Of a stretch of 64,000 bases of DNA, positions 56,073 through 64,000 are shown piece after piece; within the stretch, counting starts at the first letter, position 1, and each line of letters begins with the position of its first letter. The notes below the pieces were generated by a model that was not told the origin of the DNA, did no database searches, and worked only from the letters and a program-made list of their open reading frames with translations. The stretch covers positions 1,286,549 to 1,350,548 of the forward strand of contig NW_021940920.1 in NCBI RefSeq assembly GCF_004337985.1, read 5' to 3'. The position numbers were made by a program, and so were the translations under genes. Source of the DNA: Pyricularia pennisetigena. Lineage: Eukaryota > Ascomycota > Sordariomycetes > Magnaporthales > Pyriculariaceae.

Positions 56073-59024
56073 TTGGAAGAGGGTGCTTCGTCTTGTTTGG
56101 GACATTGGTTAGATGTTTGCTTTTTTTGTTGGGGATTTTCTCCCGTCTTGTACAGTGCGGGACTACCCTAGCGTATGATGATATCATTCGAGATACCGCA
56201 ATATTTATAGCATATTAGTAATTGAAGTCTTTGAGGAGTCTTGTCTTGGTTTCGTTCTTAAGTCCAGCAAGTGTTTTATATATATACATACAAAACATCA
56301 ATGCGATACAAATCGGTGCTTAAAGGTTAAGACTAACCACAAAGAGCCACAAAGGACTGTACGTGTGAGATCCCACACAGTAATAGTCTCTGCGTTTGAC
56401 AAATGAAGAACGGTGCTGTTTGGCAGCAAGTGGTGAGGCAGATGACAAGGCATCTCATGCCGCGGTACGTTTTGACATACCTTGCCTATAGACATACCTT
56501 GCCTGTATACCTAGTCGCTGGGTTGGTAACTACCTAGTTATGCTGTCGATATTCATTCCATCAGCCCTAATGACCCGAGGCAGCATCGACTGCACCGCTT
56601 GCAGGTTCGCAAACGAACTAGGCGCTCGTGTTTGGTAGCTTGGACAGCTACGAAGACCATGCATTGCCACACGCCTCTTGTAGTGACCGCCACTGTTACT
56701 CTGCAGTTTGACCCAGTGGTTAAACATCGGGCGATGGGCTGTTAGCACAGCTATGGGAGCACCTTTCTGCTTTGTTGCCTTGCCGTTTGCTTACATGCTA
56801 CGGCGATTGCTATTTCTCACCATACTAGCTTGCCCAGGTCTTGGTATCACCGGATCTTAAGTCTTATAATGTCCAAAAGAGGGAATGTCAGAGTGCTTGA
56901 AAGATGTCAAACAAATCCAGCCCATACTCCACTCAAGGACATACACTACAACCCACGGCTTTGGCTGACGGTTCTGGCGTCTTGGGCTCCGACTGGACTC
57001 GAAGTCTTTGGGATCCGGGACCTCCTGGCAAACGGGGCGCCGCTCGATTGTGCGGTGATGTGGCTCTTCCAAAAACATGTCACCGAGTTCCTTACTTGTC
57101 GCATCTCAATATCCCGTTCATTTCTTTACACCGTGCCAAGTCTTCCCTGTCGTGTGCTTGTTTTCTTGGCTCTCCATGAGCACGAACGGTTCATCGGAAC
57201 TGATGTTTCGCAGATGTTGTCTAGGCTTTGATACTGGTCAAGATATTGACATCAAGAAAAGCATTCTTTCCTCTCTTGTGGAACTTGTATTTTCTGCTAA
57301 CGTCCAGAAAATACTTTGCGATTTACATATTCAAAAATGCCAGTAATCCAGCCTAAGACGCCTTCTACTCCAACCTCAAGAAAATATAAAGAACACCATT
57401 TTTTTTTTTAAAAAAATTGTCGCAAAGCTCTGTTGATCTTGGTTGCACCGAGCCTCAAAGATTGCGGGATATCTTGAAACCTGAACTATGAATCGAGCCA
57501 GGCAAGGGTATGAACCTTGCCCACGGAGAAGAGGAGCGGATGAATCAAATCTGAGAACTGCAACATAGTGCTTAGAACTGTTGGCGGCTTCATCTCTACC
57601 ACCCGGAAGCCCAACCGCACCAAGCTTTAACTGTTTACGGTTTGGCAAGTATACCGCGCAGCATTTTTCGACCAAGAGGGCGTGCAGGACAGCCCCCGAC
57701 ACCCCCAGACTCACCGTGAACGCGGCCTGAGCAACTGCACCCGTGGGCTCAGACCATCACTCGCTCTTTTCAGATAACTACCGAGTCATCAGGACGTTTG
57801 GTATAACATCAGCTTGATAAAGTGACCGGGTGGCCGGCGCGCCAGACCAACATGCAGTGCCAACTTCTGGCTGCAGACTCTTGTAAGTCACAAGATGCGC
57901 GATGCGGCACACCTCTCGTCCGCCCTACCGGCTTTCACGCCTTGGGTCGCTGCGGCCGAACCCCTCCCTGAGATACTTGCTCGTTGTCATGACTACGGTG
58001 CAAGGGATGCCGTGGGAGGCTAGAGGGAGATCCCTACGACGCTGCCGCAACTCTTGAGCATCTGAGGGGCTGGCTCGAGAGGAGCTGTCGGCGAGGCTGA
58101 GCCAGCTTCTCAGCCCCTTCCTGGAGATGTGCAAGACATGTCATTTTCATTGGCTCATCAACACCCCAGACGGTACGGGCAACGAGTCGAGGTATCAGTC
58201 GATCTGCTAAAGGGCAGGGCCGCAACCTGCCCGAGGTTCATAATGTGAACGGAATGTGGGCAGCGGCTGTTCATCTTACTCCATCGAAAAAATATCTCGG
58301 CGTCCGTCGTCTTTAGCATTAGACTCGAGCGTAACGACCGCGTCCCCGGACGTGCTGGTGAACGCCTCCAGGGTGGTGAGGGACTCCAAGTTTGTGACCT
58401 TGGGGCCGGTTAAGTGAAATGGTATCAAAAGTGTAGGCCAAGGACCTACCAACTTTTTTTTTTTTCTCTCCCGCAGCCGGCATGTTCATATCATCCAGCA
58501 AATTGAACCACGAAGTAAATCCACTTTCGCAATCTCCGCAGGCCATGGCGACATTCAGTGCGAATCTCACTGCGCCACCCCTGTTGTCCACCAATTATGC
58601 TTTCAGAAGTGAATAGCACAGCGTTCACCTCTATCAATTAAACCCTCCGCCGCCTGTGGTACACGGACGGACCAACAAAAAGGGGCCAGGCGCAAAGTGA
58701 CAACGAGGCGGGTCGGACCCTGTCAATCACTGGCCCGGGGTCAGGGTTGGACGAGTGGGTAGTTTCTCGGGAAACACTCGTGTTTCCAAAAAGGGGGGGT
58801 TTTTATTTTAACAAGTACTCTGTGCTGTACAATACACACAGTGTCTTAAGGTCAGGGTTCGGTTCCGTTATCAACACCAACCATTGGGGACGGGTTCAAC
58901 CAACAGGGTGTGGTGTCCCGGTTTGTTCCAGCACAGTTTCAACCACACCTATGGGACAAACTGGCCGGGCTGTTGGGATGGGGGAGTACAGACGGGAGAC
59001 GAACCCGTTTTACAGCTAACTTGG

Positions 59025-59029
<5 letters not shown>

Positions 59030-59055
<26 letters not shown>
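59030..59055. repeat. T26 homopolymer
   Basis: Twenty-six T in a row in gene-poor DNA; prone to length error and polymorphism. Confidence 0.95.
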
Positions 59056-60345
59056 GTTCTCCACTTGGAAGAAGGCCAAGTATTGTTGTAATTAGCGGTG
59101 TTGCTGCGGCACAAGAGAAAAAAGACAGGGGTTTGAGAAGGAATCCAGAATAATCTAGAATCCAGACAGCATGTCGAACAGCGATACAGTAGCTAGAACA
59201 AACTACTCAATTCAGTATACCATACTAAGTAGTATCATGATGGAAGGAAAATGCCGGCGGCGGAGGTCCTGGCGAGAAAGCCAAACATACTGTGGGAATG
59301 CTTCATGTTTAACAGTGCAACAGTACATGTTTCTATACCACCGACGTAGGTAGACAAGGAAACAGCACACTTGTCATCAGTTTCCAGTCAAGAAGCTTGG
59401 CCTGACTCGGCACGCCAGAATTTCAAAATGTCAAACTCATCGCACCGAAGGGCAGGATTGATAGCACGAGTGTTTCGCTCAGAGACAGCACAATGCATAA
59501 TTGAATGCAGTGATCCCGTAATAGTATACCACATAAATAGAGCTTGTGATCTTCCACCGAAAGCCCCGTTCAAGAACAACGACCGGGGCTACTTTGCTGT
59601 TTACAGTTTTGACTTCAAGTGTTTGACGGCTGATAAATAATAGCAAAGACAAGGCAGGTCCCTGAACTGGGAAGCTTGTGTGGGGCCGTAACTCCACTCG
59701 GGTACGTCCGTGCTTTGACTTGAACGTCTCTAAATCATCTTAAATCAAAGAAAAAAAACATTTCCGCTGAAGAATGGATGCCACCAGGCGGACTGTTCGA
59801 TTGGTGTAATGGTCTTGGGGATGTGTGCTGTAGATACAAGCTTGGCACAACCAAAGAGGGAGAAGAAGCAATTGTGACGAGTTGTTTGCTCGCAAGGTGT
59901 GGACAAAAAACACAACGGATCCCTGGGCAATGCACCGGAGATGCAAAAGACCACGTGTGTAGCCCGCGGTTGCATGCATTGGGAATCGCAGGAAAAGGGG
60001 AAGATCAAAGAAAAAGGTAGAAAGGCGAAAGGGTAGCCAGTTGGAGGGTCGTGTCAAGATGGGAAAAGGTGGTATGGATGGCCGGGATGGATGGTGGGGG
60101 TTTGATTCAATTGACCCAAAATCGGCCGAGATAAAAGCCGGGGACCACCCTTGCCCCAATCAAAATCGCCCACCAAGAGTTTGGACGTTCCATTGTCGAG
60201 CAATTGAGGCCAAGAACGAGAGAGCGCGGTTCCCCGTTTTGCGACAGGGCGCTTCGAAAGAAGCGTTGAAGAAAATGTGCCGCCTTTTTTGAGGATAGGG
60301 GTCGATACCCGCTTTGTCGGCTAGCTTTTCTGGTGATCGTGGGCC

Positions 60346-60347
<2 letters not shown>

Positions 60348-60382
<35 letters not shown>
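60348..60382. repeat. A35 homopolymer
   Basis: Thirty-five A in a row, the longest homopolymer in the window. No flanking target-site duplication or retroelement sequence is apparent, so I do not call it a retrotransposon tail. Confidence 0.95.
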
Positions 60383-60384
<2 letters not shown>

Positions 60385-62330
60385 CGTCGTCACTTGCAAT
60401 AATTATGGGATGAATGCCCGAAATTAGCTGTCGTCTGTGAGCAAGGTACGAAACAAAACGGATGGTCTGCCCAAGCTGCTGATCCAACCCGAGGCTGCAT
60501 ATGCGCCGTGCTGCAGATGACCTTGATGGCCTGTAATGTCCTGCACTCCACATCCGCTACTTTTGCTACGGCGCTATCTGGCGTCATTGACGTGGAATTT
60601 TTGGGTTGGGGACGGCATGTTCAGTTTAGCTGGGGAGTGGTTTTTCAAACGATTGAGTGACCGATGGCGGCCATGAACAAAGGCAACAAAACAAACAGCC
60701 AGCATCTGATTTGTTAGCGTCCGCCTGCAAGACAGAGACAAGTCGAATTGTCTTTGAACGTCCCAGGCCGGGTTCCACTTAAATTTAAGGTACCTTCCCT
60801 ACCTTACCTGTGTTCCAGAGTCTAGCTTGATTTCGTCTTGACTTGTTATTATTGACTTGCACCCTTCCTGCGAGGCACACGGTACGGCGCCTGTTCTGCA
60901 ATCTGTGTAACGGCAACCAAACACCCCCTGGGGGGGCTTCTTAGCATGAGCCTGATCAGCTCAAGGTTGCAAACTCCACAAGCTCCTAAAATATCATAAT
61001 GTGTCCATTGAGCGGAACTGCCCATGTTAATACCAGCCAGGTACACTATTGAGAGGTGTTCCTAGACGTCGATCTAGCTGGTGAATGCGCCCATATTTGA
61101 TCAAAGGTTCAGAACTTCAAAATACCGGTACTCCTAGATAGATTTGTTCATTGCTCAGTATAGGTAGACATGCTGTCAGCCTAAAGCAGCTCATGTAATC
61201 CGATTGCCCTGCGCATCACGTCCGTCACCGACGAATTACAGTCGAGGCCAAGAATGTCGCCGACTAGCCGAAGGAGGACCTGCCCCATTACGTCCCATAC
61301 CAGTTCGCCCCACCGTCGATGCGGCGCTCATAATCTCTTCTGTCCCCCAGGCTCCTGGCTGCCAACTGTCTCGACCCGCCCGCCTTTTCCCCCCTTTGAG
61401 TCTTTCAGCAGCAGGTCAAGCGGGAACGGATTTCCGCACGACAAGAAAAACCGCAGAAGTGAGGCGTCAACAAAGTGCGACATCTTTCGACCAGCATCGC
61501 CGGGCAGAGAAACCACAACAAAAAGGTCAAGAAACTTTAAATATCATTTTCTTGGGGCGCGCGTGCGAATCTGGTTTGCTTGGTTCTTTCCGTACTCATT
61601 TGCGCCGGTTGTTTTCTTGTTTTTGCTTGCATTCTTTTTATTTTCCGTCGAGATCGTGGCATTTTTATTTTTGGTTTTTTGAGGCACTCGGTTATAATTT
61701 GCGCCGGCGTCATCTTTTCTTATTTTTGCTTCCTTGCACGACTACGCGCCATTTATGTCCTGCGAACCCGGTTCAAGGCAAATCTAGCGAAACCCCCCCA
61801 GAGCGACACACGAACAAACGAAAGCCAGACCGGGAAAAACAAGGCTTGCGTATCGGTTGACCGAACTGGTACAGGAAATATTTCGGTAAGTCGGTCCGTT
61901 GCTTGACAAGTCAGTTTTTATTGCGCAATTGGGGCTGCTCGGGCGCGGGCTGCGACCAAGCCAAAAGTCGGGGAGTTTAGAGTCTTTTGCCGGCCGTTGG
62001 TATGACCAGCCCGCTAGAAACTTGCTTGAACCTGAGGTGCCTTGGCTGTTTTTAGCTGGGTTGAGCTTGGAGGCAGCGATCGTTCGAATCGACAACCCTC
62101 TTTAGGACTCGATTGCCCGCCCCAAACGCTATAGCTTCCTCCGTCCTCTTGGGGAATAGCTCGGCTTGCCCGCACCCGTCCACCCGCTCTCCCGGATCCA
62201 AGTTCAGGCCAGTCCAGTCTGAACAGCGCAACACAAGTGTTTGCAAAGACTTTTAAGACACCAGCCACAGAAGCACCCCCCTCAGCCCAGGCCACACAGT
62301 CATTTGCGCGGTCTGATCCATTGCTCATTG

Positions 62331-62350
62331 CTTGCTTGCTTGCTTGCTTG
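62331..62350. repeat. (CTTG)5 tandem repeat
   Basis: Five CTTG units, about 420 bases upstream of the gene at 62772. Confidence 0.9.
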
Positions 62351-62771
62351 TGCATTACGCCCTGCTCTGTTCGCATTGGACAGGCACATTCGTCGCAAAT
62401 TCTATTTTCGCCTCGTTCATCAACCAGTCGCGATTGTCGGATGACAGCACGATTCTGATTCGCAATCTTCACACCCACAATGTGCAGATTGACCAACGCT
62501 GACGCATCACACTCTTTGCTTCTCGTGGAGCAGACCTGACAGCTCGGAACAGACCAAGAAGAAACAAAAAAAGAACAAGGAACAAAAAAAAAAAAAAACA
62601 CGACTACCATTAGCCACTGCCTTTCAAGGACGGTCCCATCGAACTTGACAACCTTGATCCCCTTTCGGCTGCGCGACCTCGTTTTCCGCCGCAAATCGCA
62701 TTTTTTTTCGGCTGCTTTTTCCGGATACTCTTTCGTCGCCACAGCCAAACCCGCGATAACACACCGTTCAA

Positions 62772-64000
62772 ATGGCATACTACGAAAACTCGCAGTGGCC
62801 CGCTGGTGGCCAATCGGGATGGGATCACCAGACGCCCCCGGTCCGCTCAGGTTTGTGGTTCATCCTCCATCTACTTCTGGAGCGTTTACGTCGCTCTTGC
62901 GCCGTTGGCATTCCAGTGGCTAATCGAAAAATGGCTTGTTCGATCACAGGTGCCAGCTCTACAGTTCCACGAGAAGAGGCTCCTGCCTTCGTTTCCCAAT
63001 ATGAGGGTAGGTTTCACCCCCTGAGAATATCACGATGAACATGAAAACTATCGACTTTGGAACTTTCTCGAGCATTTTTGCGCCGAAGCCAAAGTGCAGA
63101 AGCGTGGCTTGGCTCGTTGGGGGAAAAAAAAAATTGGAATGGCGCCCCGCTGTCGCTCCCCTCCGCATCAATGCAGGGAGACGCATACCGCATGTCTAAT
63201 ACGTTTATCGACTCAATCACCTCGCGCGCGCTGCTTACATGCACTAACCACTCTTTTCCTTCAACAGAAGTCGAAAAGGCGATCGATAACCTTGTTAAGA
63301 GTGGAAAGATGTTTAACATGACCGGCCGACGTGAGTCGCTTCCAGCTCATGCTCCTCAATTCCCCCCGGGTCCTTCCAGAAAGCCGCGTTTAGACTATGG
63401 TGGTAAGTCGGCCTGGGCTGGTGGCTGGGCTCCGCCCCGTGCCCGCGGCCCAATGCGACAATAATAGTAAGAGGAGGAAACTGGAAGAAGAGACCGCGAG
63501 CACCACGGGCACAAGGGCGCTATTGTTTCGTCTCCGGGCTTCCGTTGAACGCCGGCTGACTTCCTCGCCCATTGCCCTCCTTCAGACAACCGCATTCCCT
63601 CGGGTCCAGGCTCACGCCCTCACTCGGTCGGCGGCTTCCACGATGATCGCTCCGGCCCTCATCAGGGCTCCAACCTGTCAAACTTTTACGCCAGCCAACG
63701 ACAACAGCCCTCGCGTGGTACGAACGAAGCGGAGCAGATGATGCAGGCCAAGCGGAGGATGGCGGCTCAACGGGAACGAGAACTGCGCAACTACCACCAG
63801 GAGCAGCAGTATAACCGAAGTAGGCCTCCCTCTGCTGCATAACACGTTTTTCTCGTCGTTCCTGCGGTCCTTGCCTTGTCTCGTGCCTCTCCTATATATC
63901 ACAAGACCAAGAAAGAAACCGTTTTTACTCCTGTCCATGCAAACAAAGATTCACGAAAGCACACCCATTCTCATCACAAGTTGCCATGCCCTGCGAGCAC
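62772..64000 (+). CDS. Conserved fungal protein of unknown function (5' part; runs off window)
   Basis: Inferred exons: 62772-62850, 62950-63006, 63268-63402, 63586-63819, with a fourth intron starting GTAGGC at 63820. All joins are phase-consistent, giving 168 residues so far. Seen: MAYYENSQWPAGGQSGWD, Gln/Pro/Ser-rich; a short helix EEVEKAIDNLVKSGKMFNM after the second intron; then GRRESLP and a disordered Pro/Gly/His stretch. It ends in a strongly helical charged segment (NEAEQMMQAKRRMAAQRERELRNYHQEQQYNR). The dense intron pattern and the conserved-looking helices indicate a real gene rather than chance frames. I do not recognise a named family. The AKRRMAAQRERE helix could be nucleic-acid-binding or coiled coil, which is speculative. 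Confidence 0.72.

Larger units (their letters stand above)
56073..62771. other. 6.7 kb gene-poor region
   Basis: The longest stretch without a recognised gene. It begins with the SLC35F 3' UTR and ends with what is probably the promoter and 5' UTR of the gene at 62772. Minus-strand frames at 57376-57714 (112 codons) and 62014-62778, and plus-strand frame 61204-61860, lack signatures or splice partners. It contains long homopolymers (listed separately) and a tandem ACATACCTTGCCT repeat at about 56479-56510. I find no transposase, reverse transcriptase, rRNA or tRNA. Confidence 0.4.

Noticed and set aside
54840..56105. 421-codon open frame antisense to the SLC35F-type gene
   Set aside because: Shadow of the membrane protein; acidic low-complexity translation without domains.
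57480..57530. tRNA T-arm-like hairpin (GGCAAGG...CCTTGCC) on the minus strand
   Set aside because: The loop is TTCATAC rather than TTCGANNC, and no acceptor, D-arm or anticodon arm can be placed around it.
60348..60382. Poly-A as a retrotransposon tail
   Set aside because: No upstream element, open frame or target-site duplication could be seen. Homopolymers are common throughout this window.
61204..61860. 218-codon plus-strand frame
   Set aside because: Biased composition, no signature, and it overlaps several alternative frames in a likely promoter/5' UTR region.

Overview
This window is nuclear DNA of a filamentous ascomycete (Pezizomycotina, most likely a Sordariomycete; Magnaporthales is a guess). 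Genes are broken by short introns of about 50-160 bases with GTRNGT donors and CTAAC/CTGAC-like branch sites. Coding DNA is GC-rich and intergenic DNA carries many A/T homopolymers. The products are typically fungal: a septin, PROPPIN, Tom5, a THI4 gene with an intronic TPP riboswitch, a Mup1-type permease and a P450. There are three N-gaps. All exon boundaries were inferred by reading splice signals and matching reading phase, so they are hand predictions.

Layout. 0-12 kb: Cdc11-type septin (-, 3' end cut by the window), Hsv2-type PROPPIN (+), Bax-inhibitor-family membrane protein (-), ceramide synthase (+), and a 50-residue three-exon Tom5 gene (-). 12-19 kb: mitochondrial glycine decarboxylase P-protein (+) and a DUF4185-like protein (+) with an overlapping mini-uORF. 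19-26.5 kb: four carbohydrate-enzyme genes in alternating orientation: TIM-like isomerase (-), DhaK/DhaL kinase (+), class II aldolase-like protein (-), LtnD/HIBADH-like dehydrogenase (+). 27-30 kb: intron-containing tRNA-Arg(ACG) and THI4 with a TPP riboswitch in its 5'UTR intron. 30-37 kb: a multi-exon unknown protein with a CorA-like C-terminal membrane region (-), dynactin p24/RO-10 (-), and a vacuolar-type amino-acid transporter (+). 37-39.6 kb: gene-free and gapped. 39.6-47 kb: MFS transporter (+), Mup1-type methionine permease (-), intronless P450 (+). 50-56 kb: a 1055-residue disordered protein (+) and an SLC35F-type transporter (+). 56-62.8 kb: gene-poor, then the 5' part of a conserved unknown gene (+) that runs off the window.

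How the genes relate. Most are unrelated housekeeping genes. The grouping that looks functional is the 19-26.5 kb block. The kinase and isomerase families match those used for L-erythrulose phosphorylation and isomerisation (EYK1 and EYI1 in Yarrowia; LerK and LerI in bacteria). The dehydrogenase resembles L-threonate dehydrogenase. I infer a candidate C4 sugar or sugar-acid catabolic cluster ending in triose phosphates. Its substrate is unproven, and no transporter, regulator or polyol dehydrogenase is recognised beside it. Tom5 and GCV2, both mitochondrial, are divergently transcribed from one 0.9 kb region. THI4 carries the clearest cis-regulatory element in the window.
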